A model generated the notes under the pieces. That model worked only from the letters and a program-made list of their open reading frames with translations. It did no database searches and was not told the DNA's origin. DNA of 64,000 nucleotides from Rhodospirillales bacterium (lineage in GTDB: Bacteria > Pseudomonadota > Alphaproteobacteria > Acetobacterales > Acetobacteraceae): positions 1 through 64,000 of the forward strand of contig JANXSM010000129.1 of the NCBI GenBank assembly GCA_025352665.1, given 5' to 3'. Below are positions 18,582 through 26,974 of this stretch, piece after piece (position 1 is the first letter of the stretch; every line of letters begins with the position of its first letter). The position numbers were made by a program, and so were the translations under genes.

Positions 18582-20200
18582 GAGGCTATCCTGCGGTTGT
18601 GTGCGAGCACTTCGTCCAGCCAGTCGGCGCGCATCTCCGGCACGCTGGACAGCAGCAGCTCGGTGTAGGGGTGAAGCGGTGGTGCGAAGACCGTGGCCGT
18701 CAGCCCGCCGGCGACGAACTTGCCGTTCAGCATGACGGCCACCTTGTTGGCGATGCGCCGGACGGTGCCGAGGTCGTGGGTGATAAACAGATAGGCGATG
18801 CCGAGCTCGTCCTGCAGGCGTTTGAGCAGGCGCAGGATCTCCTCGCCGACCAGCTGGTCGAGGGCCGAGGTGACCTCGTCGCAGATGATGAGGTCGGGTT
18901 CGGCTGCGAGCGCCCGGGCAATGCCGACGCGTTGTTTCTGGCCACCGGAGAGCGCTGCAGGTTTGCGGTCAATGAAGCTTTCCGGCAGTTCCATCAGGCG
19001 AAGCAGTTCCAGCACGCGGTCGCGCACTTCGGATCGGCTGCGGCCGAAGTAGAACTGCACGGGGCGGCCGATGATTTGCAGCAGCGTCTGGTTCGGGTTC
19101 AGCGCGACATCTGGGCTTTGGTAGATCATCTGCACGCGGCGCAATTGGTCGACGGTGCGGTGTTTCAGGCGCGGCGGCAGACTGGCGCCGTGGAACTTCA
19201 CGTCGCCGGCCTCGCGTGGCAGCAGGCCCATGATGACGCGCGCGAGGGTGGATTTGCCACTGCCGCTTTCGCCGACCACGGCCAGCGTGTCGCCGCGATG
19301 GACGGCGAAGCTGACGTCGTCGATCACCCGCACCAGGCCCGAATAGCTGGCCACGACATGGGAGATTTCGAGCAGCGGGGTTTCATCCTGTGCCGGGAAC
19401 TGGGCGTGGCCCTCGGCGCGGTCGGCCACCAGGCGGCGGGTGTAGTCCTGTTGCGGGTTGTGCAGGATATCGGTGGAGCGGCCGTGCTCGACCATCCGGC
19501 CGTGGCGAAGCACCATGATGTCATCAGCGATCTGGGCGACGACGGCGAGATCATGGGTGATGTAGATGGCAGCGGTGCCGTGTTCGCGGATCAGCTTACG
19601 AAAGCTCGCGAGCACTTCGACCTGTGTGGTGACATCGAGTGCTGTGGTGGGTTCGTCGAACACGATGATATCGGGTTTGGCGGCCATCGCCATGGCCGCC
19701 ATAGCGCGCTGCAGCTGGCCACCGCTGACTTGGTGGGGATAGCGATTGCCGAAATGTTCGGGATCGGGAAGATCGAGCTCGGCAAACAAAGAAATGGCGC
19801 GCGCGCGGGCCTCGGCTGCGGTGGTGCAGCCGTCGCGCAACGGGATTTCGCAGACCTGGCGCATCAACGTATGGGCGGGGTTGAAGCTGGCCGCGGCGGA
19901 TTGGGAAATGTAGGCGATACCGTTGCCACGCAATGCGCGGCGCTGGGCCGGTGTCATCGTACGGATGTCCTGGCCCTCGAACATCAGGTTGCCGCCGGTG
20001 ATTTCGCAGCCACTGCGGGTGTAGCCCAAGACAGCGAGGCCGATGGTGGATTTGCCAGCCCCACTTTCACCGATCAGCCCGAGCACCTCGCCACGGCGCA
20101 GCGTGAAGCTGATGTCGTCGACCAGCACGGGGCCTTCACTGACGGCGATGCGCAGATGGGCGACATCGAGGATGACTTCGCCGGGGATGCGCTCGCTCAT
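18578..20200 (-). CDS. fused dual ATPase of dipeptide/opine-type ABC transporter
   Basis: This 540-residue cytosolic protein consists of two ABC ATPase domains in tandem (a DppD-DppF fusion). The first has Walker A GESGAGKST near residue 43, signature VSGGQLQRA and Walker B IIVFDEPTTALD. The second has Walker A GESGSGKST near residue 300, signature LSGGQKQRVGIARAL and Walker B LIICDEVTSALD. It energises import together with the two permeases and the binding protein encoded just upstream. It overlaps both neighbours by four bases. Confidence 0.94.
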   Translation of the reverse strand: MSERIPGEVILDVAHLRIAVSEGPVLVDDISFTLRRGEVLGLIGESGAGKSTIGLAVLGYTRSGCEITGGNLMFEGQDIRTMTPAQRRALRGNGIAYISQSAAASFNPAHTLMRQVCEIPLRDGCTTAAEARARAISLFAELDLPDPEHFGNRYPHQVSGGQLQRAMAAMAMAAKPDIIVFDEPTTALDVTTQVEVLASFRKLIREHGTAAIYITHDLAVVAQIADDIMVLRHGRMVEHGRSTDILHNPQQDYTRRLVADRAEGHAQFPAQDETPLLEISHVVASYSGLVRVIDDVSFAVHRGDTLAVVGESGSGKSTLARVIMGLLPREAGDVKFHGASLPPRLKHRTVDQLRRVQMIYQSPDVALNPNQTLLQIIGRPVQFYFGRSRSEVRDRVLELLRLMELPESFIDRKPAALSGGQKQRVGIARALAAEPDLIICDEVTSALDQLVGEEILRLLKRLQDELGIAYLFITHDLGTVRRIANKVAVMLNGKFVAGGLTATVFAPPLHPYTELLLSSVPEMRADWLDEVLAHNRRIAS

Positions 20201-21039
20201 GCGCCTTCGCCGTGGCCGCGCGAATGGATTGAAAGCATCCAGTCCACCACGAAGTTGATCGCGATGGTCAGCAGCGCGATCGCCCCGGCGGGATAGAGCG
20301 GGGCTGCGAGGTCGAGGGCGATCACGTCGCGGTAGTCGCGCACCATGCTGCCCCAGTCAGCGGACGGCGGCTGCACACCCAGACCGAGAAAGGACAAGGC
20401 TGCAACGAAGAGAAACGCAAAGGTGAAGCGCAGCCCGAACTCGGCGATCAACGGTGCGGTGGCATTGGGCAGGATCTCGCGCGTGATCACCCACCACAGG
20501 CCCTCGCCGCGGACGCGCGCGACCTCAACGTATTCGAGAGCCGAAATATTCATGGCCAGTGCACGGGCAAGGCGGAACACTTTCACACTGTCGAGCAGAG
20601 CCAGTGTGACGACGAGCACCGGCAAGTCGGTGCCCAGCACGGAGAGCACCACGAAGGCAAAGATCAAGGTGGGCATTGCAAGGATCAAGTCGACCACGCG
20701 AGACAGCAGCGCGTCGACCCAGCCTTTGGCGATGGCCGCCGTGAAGCCTGTGATGATGCCGACGGTAAAGCTGATGCAGGTGATCAGCAGACTGAGACCG
20801 ATCGACATGCGGGCGCCGAACAGCAGACGGCTGAAGATGTCGCGGCCGAGATTGTCGAGGCCCAGCCAATGGGTTCCGTCTGCTTCGGCCCAGGCGTCCC
20901 CGACCACCTCGGCTTCCGGGAACGGCGCCAGCAGCGGTGCAAAGATAGCGGCGATGATAAACACCAGAATGATCAACAGGCCGATCGCAGCAGGCCACGA
21001 CAGGCGGTGCCCACCAAGCCTGATCTGGAAACTGTTCAT
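20197..21039 (-). CDS. DppC-type ABC permease
   Basis: This 280-residue inner-membrane permease has about six helices. It shows the DppC-type periplasmic signature HWLGLDNLGRDIFSRLLFGARMSI near residue 55 and the EAA-loop region RGEGLWWVITREILPNATAPLI near residue 180, which contacts the ATPase. The start at 21039 gives an ATGA overlap with the DppB-type gene. A much longer in-frame reading upstream is an antisense-like extension with no support. Confidence 0.92.
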   Translation of the reverse strand: MNSFQIRLGGHRLSWPAAIGLLIILVFIIAAIFAPLLAPFPEAEVVGDAWAEADGTHWLGLDNLGRDIFSRLLFGARMSIGLSLLITCISFTVGIITGFTAAIAKGWVDALLSRVVDLILAMPTLIFAFVVLSVLGTDLPVLVVTLALLDSVKVFRLARALAMNISALEYVEVARVRGEGLWWVITREILPNATAPLIAEFGLRFTFAFLFVAALSFLGLGVQPPSADWGSMVRDYRDVIALDLAAPLYPAGAIALLTIAINFVVDWMLSIHSRGHGEGA

Positions 21040-21983
21040 CTGGGCCGTCGCAGGCGGGGGTTGCTGAGAATGGCCATGATGTCGGCGATCATGTTCAGCA
21101 TGATGAAGGCGCCGGCGAAGATCAGGCCACAGGCTTGCACCACCGGCAGATCGTGTTTCGAAACGGCATCGACCATGAGCTGGCCGAGGCCGGGGTAAAC
21201 GAACACCTGTTCGACCACGACCACGCCGACCACGAGATAGGCGAGGTTGAGCGCCACGACGCTTATGATCGGCGCCAATGCGTTGGGAAAAGCGTGGCGG
21301 ACGACGACACGGGGTTTCGACAGGCCCTTGAGAAAGGCCATTTCGATGTAGGGGCTCGCCATGATGCTGAGCACGCTGGCCCGTGTCATGCGCATCATAT
21401 GGGCGACCACAACGAGGACAAGTGTGACGACAGGCAGCGCGGTGAGGTAGATGCGGCCACCGAGGTCGGTTTCGGGACTGACATTTGCAAGGGCTGGAAA
21501 CAAATCCCACCGCACGGCGAAGTATTTCACCAGCAGATAGCCAACGAGGTATTCGGGCACCGAGATCGTCAGCAGGGTCACGAAGTTGATGACGCGGTCG
21601 AACACGCTGGCTTGCCAGATGGCGGCAAGCAAACCGAGGCCGATGGCCAGCGGCACGGCGATGAGGGCTGCGAAGCCCGCCAGGAATACGGTGTTGCGCA
21701 GACGGGGGGCAATTTCCTCGACCACGTCACGATCGTTGGACAGGCTGGTGCCGAGGTCGCCGTGTGCCGCACGCGTAAGCCATTCGCCGTAGCGCACCAA
21801 AGGAGGTCGGTCGAGGCCGAGATGGGCGCGGAGTTCTGCGAGATTTTCCGGGGTGGCGGAGTTCTGCAAGATAGCCGTGGCGAGGTCGCCGGGCAGCAGC
21901 TCGGTGCCGCCGAAGATCAGCACCGAGGCAGCCCACATTGTCACCAGGCCAAACACCAGGCGCAGCGCGACAAGCCGTATCAT
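21036..21983 (-). CDS. DppB-type ABC permease
   Basis: This 315-residue inner-membrane permease with six helices starts with the DppB pattern LVFGLVTMWAASVLIFGGTELLPGD. It continues with LGLDRPPLVRYGEWLTRAAHGDLGTS and the EAA-type loop GLSKPRVVVRHAFPNALAPII. It pairs with the DppC-type subunit to form the pore. It follows the binding-protein gene by 22 bases. Confidence 0.93.
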   Translation of the reverse strand: MIRLVALRLVFGLVTMWAASVLIFGGTELLPGDLATAILQNSATPENLAELRAHLGLDRPPLVRYGEWLTRAAHGDLGTSLSNDRDVVEEIAPRLRNTVFLAGFAALIAVPLAIGLGLLAAIWQASVFDRVINFVTLLTISVPEYLVGYLLVKYFAVRWDLFPALANVSPETDLGGRIYLTALPVVTLVLVVVAHMMRMTRASVLSIMASPYIEMAFLKGLSKPRVVVRHAFPNALAPIISVVALNLAYLVVGVVVVEQVFVYPGLGQLMVDAVSKHDLPVVQACGLIFAGAFIMLNMIADIMAILSNPRLRRPR

Positions 21984-22005
21984 CGCGCAGCGCCTGGTTT
22001 GTGCA

Positions 22006-23595
22006 TCAGGCTTTCAGCCATGCCTTGCTGGTGATGTTGGAGCTGTCGAGGTCGGATAGGGCGTGCGGCGTGTGACCGCCCACCTTGTCGTTATGGGCAT
22101 CGACGGTGTCGCGGAAGGCTGGCACGAGGGAGGCCACGTCGTCGGACATCAGGGCCTGGGCTTCGAACAGGATCGCCTTCCGCTTGGGCTCGTCGAGCTC
22201 GGCGCGCGCGCTGTCAAGCAGTTGGCCGAACTTCGGGTTCCTGTAGTGGCTCTCGTTCCAAGGAGCAGTTGGACCATAGCCGACGTCGAGCATTTGGGTG
22301 GCAGTGGACCGGCCAGCCCAGTAACTGGTGACGCAGGCGCCCTTCAGCCACACGTTGCTCCAGAACCCGTCTGCCGGTTCCTTCTTCACGTCGATCTTGA
22401 GGCCCACCTTGGTCAGGCTCGCCTGCATCAGCGTTGCCATGTCGACGGCGCCGTTGAAGGCGGCTTCGGAGGCCTGCATGGTGAGCCCGCCGGCAAACCC
22501 GGACTTCTTCAAGTGGAACTTCGCTTTGTCGGCGTCGAACGACGCCTGGGCGATGTTGGGGTTGTAATAAGGATCGCTGCGCGGGATCGGGGTGTCGTTG
22601 CCGACGGTGCCGAAGCCGCCAAACAGTGTTTTCACCACCTGGGTGCGGTCGATGCCGTATTTCATGGCAAGGCGCAGGTCCTTGTTCTCGAACATGGAGC
22701 CCTTGTCCTGCATGAGCGAGACGACGGCATGCCAGCCGCCGCGGCCTTGCACCAGTTCAAGGTTTTTCTTGGCCTTGATCAGGTTCGCGATTTTGGGGTC
22801 GACGCGGTTGACGATGTCGACTTGGCCGGAGATCAGCGCGTTCATGCGAGCCGAGCTGTCGTTGATGACGGTCATGTCGAACGCATCGACGAAACCGCGA
22901 TCGGTACGCCAGGAATTGACGAAATGGCGACCCTTGATGCGCACGCCGGGGTCGAAGCTTTCCAGCGTGAAGCAGCCCGTGCCGATCGCCTTGGAGAAAT
23001 CGGTCGTGCCCGCTGGCACCATGCGGCAGTGGTAGTCGGTCAGCACCATCGGGAATTCGGCGTCAGCGGATTTCAACGTGATGATGATTTGGGTGTCCGA
23101 CAGTTTCTTGACGTCGGTGATGGCGGAGAACGAACCCGCGGCGCCTGACTTGGTTTTGCCGCGATGCATGTTGATCGAGTAGATCGCGTCATCGGCCGAA
23201 AAGGTCTTGCCGTTGTGGAAGGTGACGCCGCGGCGCAGGTTGAACACCCATTCGGTGGCGCCGGGCTTGGCTTCCCAACTGACGGCCAGGCCAGGCAGCG
23301 GCTTGTTCTCGGGCGAAACGTCGATCAGGGGATCGTAGAAGGCGTTGCCGCTGGCGGTGGGGACCGTGTCGTTCCAGCTGGCGGGGTCGAGGCTGTCCGT
23401 GGTGCTGCCACCGCCGACGCCAAGGCGGAGCAGGCCGCCCTTGCGCGGGGTTTCCGCGGCATAGGCGTCAGCACCCAGCACCAGCGTGTTGAGCACAGCA
23501 GCACCCGCACCTGCGGCTGCGGCACGACCGAGGAATTCGCGTCGATTGATGCGCCCTGCGTTGTGCAGGTTCTTGAGGAATTCGATTTCGCTCAT
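22006..23595 (-). CDS. ABC substrate-binding protein, family 5 (peptide/opine)
   Basis: This 529-residue extracytoplasmic binding protein belongs to SBP family 5 (DppA/OppA-like). The N-terminus carries a Tat-like signal (NRREFLGRAAAAGAGAAV, cleavage near AYA-AE). Family hallmarks are the SLDPASWND, WEAKPGATEWVFNLRRGVTFHNGKTF and SADDAIYSINMHR segments. It delivers a peptide, opine or related amine to the DppBC-type permeases encoded downstream. The start at 23595 has GAGG seven bases upstream. Five AAC trinucleotides (on the coding strand) lie 17-31 bases before the start. Confidence 0.92.
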   Translation of the reverse strand: MSEIEFLKNLHNAGRINRREFLGRAAAAGAGAAVLNTLVLGADAYAAETPRKGGLLRLGVGGGSTTDSLDPASWNDTVPTASGNAFYDPLIDVSPENKPLPGLAVSWEAKPGATEWVFNLRRGVTFHNGKTFSADDAIYSINMHRGKTKSGAAGSFSAITDVKKLSDTQIIITLKSADAEFPMVLTDYHCRMVPAGTTDFSKAIGTGCFTLESFDPGVRIKGRHFVNSWRTDRGFVDAFDMTVINDSSARMNALISGQVDIVNRVDPKIANLIKAKKNLELVQGRGGWHAVVSLMQDKGSMFENKDLRLAMKYGIDRTQVVKTLFGGFGTVGNDTPIPRSDPYYNPNIAQASFDADKAKFHLKKSGFAGGLTMQASEAAFNGAVDMATLMQASLTKVGLKIDVKKEPADGFWSNVWLKGACVTSYWAGRSTATQMLDVGYGPTAPWNESHYRNPKFGQLLDSARAELDEPKRKAILFEAQALMSDDVASLVPAFRDTVDAHNDKVGGHTPHALSDLDSSNITSKAWLKA

Positions 23596-23670
23596 GGCAG
23601 CCTCGTTGATGGTTGTTGTTGTTGTTGTGGTGGCGCGGCGCGTTGCGGTGGCTTCACCCCTGTTATGCAA

Positions 23671-24633
23671 TCATCGCGGGGTAGCGTCGCCAATGTCAAC
23701 CAAGGCGGGGGAACGTTGCTGCTCCATGCCGCGGAATTCGACGAACTTCGTCATCGCTGCCCAAAGATGGTCGCCGTAGAGGAACGAGGCTGCGTCCGCG
23801 TCGCCTTGAAGCGAGGTGATGCGGGCGTCGGCCCTGGGTTCGTAGAAGAATGGGATGGAGCAGCGTTCGGTGGGACCGCCGAGCACCTGGTGGCGGGTGG
23901 CGCGGATGCGGCCGCCGGTCCAGCGTTCCAGGAGAGCCCCGAAGTTTACGGCGAGTGCGCCGTCGCGCGGCGGCACATCGATCCAGGCGCCAGCGTGATC
24001 CTGCGCCTGCAGGCCTGGCACGCGGTCCTGTGCCAGCAGGGTGACGAAGCCTGAGTCGACATGGGGGGCGCCGGCGATCGGGGCTTGCGGGCGGGGCGGG
24101 TAGCGGATCAGGCGAAGGGTGGAGATGCCGCCTGCGAAATCGGCGTCGAAGCGGGTTTCGGGCAGGTCGAGACCGCGGGCGATGGCGCGCATGAGCATGC
24201 GGCCGAGCCGTTCCATGGCGCGGTAGTAGTCGGCAGCGGCGGCGCGCCAGCCGGGCAGTTCGGCATCATCCGGCAGCGGCGTGGGTTCCAGCAGCGGATC
24301 GGCGCCGCCGCGTGCCGCATTTTCCGGAAGGAGGTCTGGGCCGATGTCGATGCCTTCCTTGTAGGTGGCATGGCCTGACTGCAGCGGAAACCAGCCGCGG
24401 TACACATTGGAATTGGTGGCGACGAAGCTGCGGCGGGACAGGCGGGCCTTGGTTGCGGCGGGGATGGTGAATATACGCAGCAGGGCGGCGCGGTCGGTGG
24501 GGATGAGAGCGGCGGGGCCGGTGATCTGCAGAAAGCCGCTGGTGGTCGCGGCGGCCATGATGGCGGCGTCGCACGCATGACGGGCCGGCCCGTCCGGGCC
24601 GAACAGCGGAGCGATGTCGATGGTGGGGATCAT
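23671..24633 (-). CDS. isopenicillin-N-synthase-like 2OG-Fe(II) oxygenase
   Basis: This 320-residue non-heme iron oxygenase has the Fe(II) facial triad HVD in APHVDSGFVTLL and a distal His in IRATRHQV, and the cosubstrate-binding RxS motif (ERCSIPFF). The N-terminal DIOX_N part begins IPTIDIAPLF. Such bacterial proteins oxidise diverse small molecules; true isopenicillin N synthesis is not implied. It overlaps the upstream LysR gene by four bases and is followed, after 75 bases, by the peptide-type binding-protein gene. The regulator, oxygenase and transporter therefore probably serve one catabolic pathway. Confidence 0.88.
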   Translation of the reverse strand: MIPTIDIAPLFGPDGPARHACDAAIMAAATTSGFLQITGPAALIPTDRAALLRIFTIPAATKARLSRRSFVATNSNVYRGWFPLQSGHATYKEGIDIGPDLLPENAARGGADPLLEPTPLPDDAELPGWRAAAADYYRAMERLGRMLMRAIARGLDLPETRFDADFAGGISTLRLIRYPPRPQAPIAGAPHVDSGFVTLLAQDRVPGLQAQDHAGAWIDVPPRDGALAVNFGALLERWTGGRIRATRHQVLGGPTERCSIPFFYEPRADARITSLQGDADAASFLYGDHLWAAMTKFVEFRGMEQQRSPALVDIGDATPR

Positions 24634-25595
24634 GCGGATCGTCCGGGGCGTGGTACCAGGCGGGTGACGAGGCGGGGCATTTCGGGCTGGTGGGACAGCA
24701 GCGCGAAGCGGCGGATCATCCATTCGCGGAAATGCGCGATGGCGGGGTCGCCGAGATCCTCGGGATGCACGCTGATGTAATAGCCGTATCCGCCTTCGAG
24801 GACGGTCTCGAACGGGGCGACCAGGCGGCCGGTCTCGATCTCGGCACGGAACAGCTGGCGGTCGAGCAGCGCGATGCCGGCGCCGGACAGGGCGTACTGG
24901 GCGGCAAGCGCCGAGGTGTCGAACACCAGGCCGCGCTCGACGTCGAGCTTCAGCCCGGCCTCGCCCGCCAGCATCTGCCACATCTTGTGACGCGGCTCGC
25001 CCTCGAGCTTGACGTGCAGCAGTTCGGATTTCGTGAGGAACTCGGCCATGGCGGCACCGGGCGGGGGGGCGACGTCGGGGTGGCAGAGCGGCGTGAGGCG
25101 TTCCATCCAGAGCAGGTTGGCGACCTGGTCGCTGACCTGGGGTTTGGCATAGATGACGGCGGCATCGGCATCGCGGGCGGCGTGGCCGACGGCGTGCGGG
25201 CTTTCGATGTCGAGCACGAATTGCGGATACTCGCAGCGGTACTCGCGCAGGATCGGCACGGCCAGCAGATGGGCGAAGCTGGTGGGCATCTGCACACGCA
25301 GCACACGCACCTTGGCGCCGCGGTCGTTGATGACGTCGTTCAGCGCGAGTTCCATGCGGTCGAAGCTTTTGCGCACCACCGGCAGCAGGGCGGCGCCTGC
25401 TTCGGTAAGGGCGAACTGGCCGGGCTTGCGGTCGAACAGGGGCGTGCCGAGCAGGGCTTCCAGCGCGATGACGTGGCGGCTGATGGCACTTTGCGACACC
25501 GACAGGGCGTTGGCCGCGACGGTGAACGAGAGATTGCGGCCGACCGCCTCGAAGGCACGCAGGGCGTTCAGAGGCAGCCAGCGGCGGTCTATCAT
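24630..25595 (-). CDS. LysR-family transcriptional regulator
   Basis: This 321-residue regulator has an N-terminal winged helix-turn-helix (LPLNALRAFEAVGRNLSFTV, then NALSVSQSAISRHVIALEAL) and a C-terminal periplasmic-binding-like effector domain. The pattern resembles GcvA-type LysR proteins (RWLPLNALRAFEA). The start at 25595 lies directly at the end of a four-unit tandem repeat; the repeats could be read through in frame, but no good ribosome site exists further up. It overlaps the oxygenase gene by four bases and likely regulates this cluster. Confidence 0.9.
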   Translation of the reverse strand: MIDRRWLPLNALRAFEAVGRNLSFTVAANALSVSQSAISRHVIALEALLGTPLFDRKPGQFALTEAGAALLPVVRKSFDRMELALNDVINDRGAKVRVLRVQMPTSFAHLLAVPILREYRCEYPQFVLDIESPHAVGHAARDADAAVIYAKPQVSDQVANLLWMERLTPLCHPDVAPPPGAAMAEFLTKSELLHVKLEGEPRHKMWQMLAGEAGLKLDVERGLVFDTSALAAQYALSGAGIALLDRQLFRAEIETGRLVAPFETVLEGGYGYYISVHPEDLGDPAIAHFREWMIRRFALLSHQPEMPRLVTRLVPRPGRSA

Positions 25596-25597
25596 TT

Positions 25598-25703
25598 GCG
25601 GCTCCGCAGCGAGGGCGATGATTCGCAGCTCCGCTGCGGGGGCGATGATTCGCAGCTCCGCTGCGGGGCGATCATGCGCAGCTCTGCTGCGGGGGCGATC
25701 ATA
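25598..25703. repeat. four-unit tandem repeat (26-27 bp), each with a hairpin
   Basis: Four imperfect copies lie at 25598-25623, 25624-25650, 25651-25676 and 25677-25703. Each contains the inverted repeat CGCAGC-TCC-GCTGCG (first and last copies diverged) followed by GGGGCGATSAT. The array fills the whole gap between the enolase-family gene, whose stop codon lies inside the last unit, and the LysR start codon. Serial hairpins here could attenuate transcription or protect mRNA; this is inference. Confidence 0.85.
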
Positions 25704-26808
25704 CGCGGGTCTTTGCGAGGGCCGCTTCATCCAGCACGATGCCGAGGCCCGGGGCTTCGGAGAGCTGGATCCAGCCTTGGGCGTCGACGCGACACGGTTC
25801 GGCCAGCATGTAGTCGCGCCGGTCGAGGTCCCATTCCGGCGGGTCGTAGGGGAACTCGAGGAAGGCGGCGTCGGTGAGGCCCGCGGTGAGATGGGCGTTG
25901 GCGATCTGGCCGATGCCGTTGCCCCAGGTGTGCGGGGTGAAGGCAAGATTATGCTCCTGCGCCATCACGGCGACGCGCCTGAGGCCGGTGATCCCGCCGA
26001 CCAGGGCGGCATCCGGCTGCAACACGTCAAGGCAGCCGTCGACGATGAGGTCGCGGAATTCGTAGAGCTCGCGGGTCATTTCGCCGCCGGCGATGCGCAC
26101 ATCGACCATTTCGCGCAGGCGCCGCATGCCTTCTCGGTCGCTTCGGTGCAGCGGCTCCTCCATCCAGTAGATACCGAGCCGTTCCAGTTCGCGGGCGACC
26201 GGCACTGCGTCCTTCAGCGACCAGGGGGCGTAGGTGTCCTGCGGCAGGCGCCAGCCCTGGTTGCAGTCGACCATCAGCTCCATGCTGTCGCCGATGCGGG
26301 CGCGGACAGCTTCGAGTGCGCGGATGTCGTCACGCCAGTCGCCACGCTGGAAACGGATTTTGAGGGCGGGGAAACCGGCGGCACGGTAGCGTTCGGCGGC
26401 TTCGGCCATGGCGCCGGGGTCGCGCAGCGTGCCGGAGGAGGCGTAGGCGCGAACCCGGCTGTTGAGGCCGCCGAGCAGCTTCCAGCACGGCTGCCCGGTG
26501 ATCTTGCCGGCGAGATCCCACAGTGCCAGGTCCATCGGCCAGCAGCGGCCATAATGGAAGTTGATGTGGTTGAGCGTGCGGTAATGCCGTTCCAGCGCCA
26601 TCGGGTCCTGGCCGATGAACAGATGCTCGTGCCCGGCGAAACCGAGCATGAGATCACCGGAGCCGAAGCCGGTGAGGCCGACATCGGTGTGCACGCGCAC
26701 GATTGTGGCATCCCAGTGATGGCGCGGCTTGCTATCCCAGCTCGCGCGGAACGGCGGCTCGAACGCCAGGCGGTGCTGGGTGATCTCGATTTCGGTGATC
26801 GCTACCAT
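25699..26808 (-). CDS. enolase-superfamily (mandelate racemase/muconate lactonizing) enzyme
   Basis: This 369-residue enzyme has an N-terminal capping domain and a C-terminal barrel. Expected residues can be placed: base Lys in FPALKIRFQ near residue 153, Mg ligands in MVDCNQGW, MEEPLHRSD and AGGEM, and the catalytic His in FTPHTWGNGIG near residue 305. The KxR rather than KxK at the first base suggests a dehydratase-like member of the mandelate racemase group. The substrate (probably a sugar acid or hydroxy acid) is unknown. It is the first gene of the long minus-strand run and is divergent from an MFS transporter. Confidence 0.88.
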   Translation of the reverse strand: MVAITEIEITQHRLAFEPPFRASWDSKPRHHWDATIVRVHTDVGLTGFGSGDLMLGFAGHEHLFIGQDPMALERHYRTLNHINFHYGRCWPMDLALWDLAGKITGQPCWKLLGGLNSRVRAYASSGTLRDPGAMAEAAERYRAAGFPALKIRFQRGDWRDDIRALEAVRARIGDSMELMVDCNQGWRLPQDTYAPWSLKDAVPVARELERLGIYWMEEPLHRSDREGMRRLREMVDVRIAGGEMTRELYEFRDLIVDGCLDVLQPDAALVGGITGLRRVAVMAQEHNLAFTPHTWGNGIGQIANAHLTAGLTDAAFLEFPYDPPEWDLDRRDYMLAEPCRVDAQGWIQLSEAPGLGIVLDEAALAKTRV

Positions 26809-26901
26809 GGGCGGTCAGGCATCCTATGCTCCTGCGGATCGCATCGTGGGTCAGGTCGCTGCGGGAACCAAGCGTTCACATGACATTCTTGCGTCGGGAA
26901 C

Positions 26902-26920
26902 GGATCGGAAAATCCGATCC
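26902..26920. promoter_or_regulatory. perfect 19-bp palindrome, candidate operator
   Basis: GGATCGGAAAATCCGATCC is an exact inverted repeat with an AAA centre in the gap between the divergent enolase-family and MFS genes. A further half-like copy (AAATCGGATG) follows at 26931-26940. The location suits a shared operator for a repressor. No T-run follows, so a terminator is unlikely. Confidence 0.5.
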
Positions 26921-26974
26921 CCGCATCACAAAATCGGATGCGGCGCTGCAACGGGGGCCAGCGCATGATAGGCC

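Noticed and set aside
15178-24633. Beta-lactam antibiotic biosynthesis cluster (IPNS-like oxygenase plus beta-lactamase-like protein)
   Set aside because: No ACV synthetase or other biosynthetic gene is present. The oxygenase belongs to a broad superfamily, and the hydrolase lacks a signal peptide and a clear Glu166 motif.
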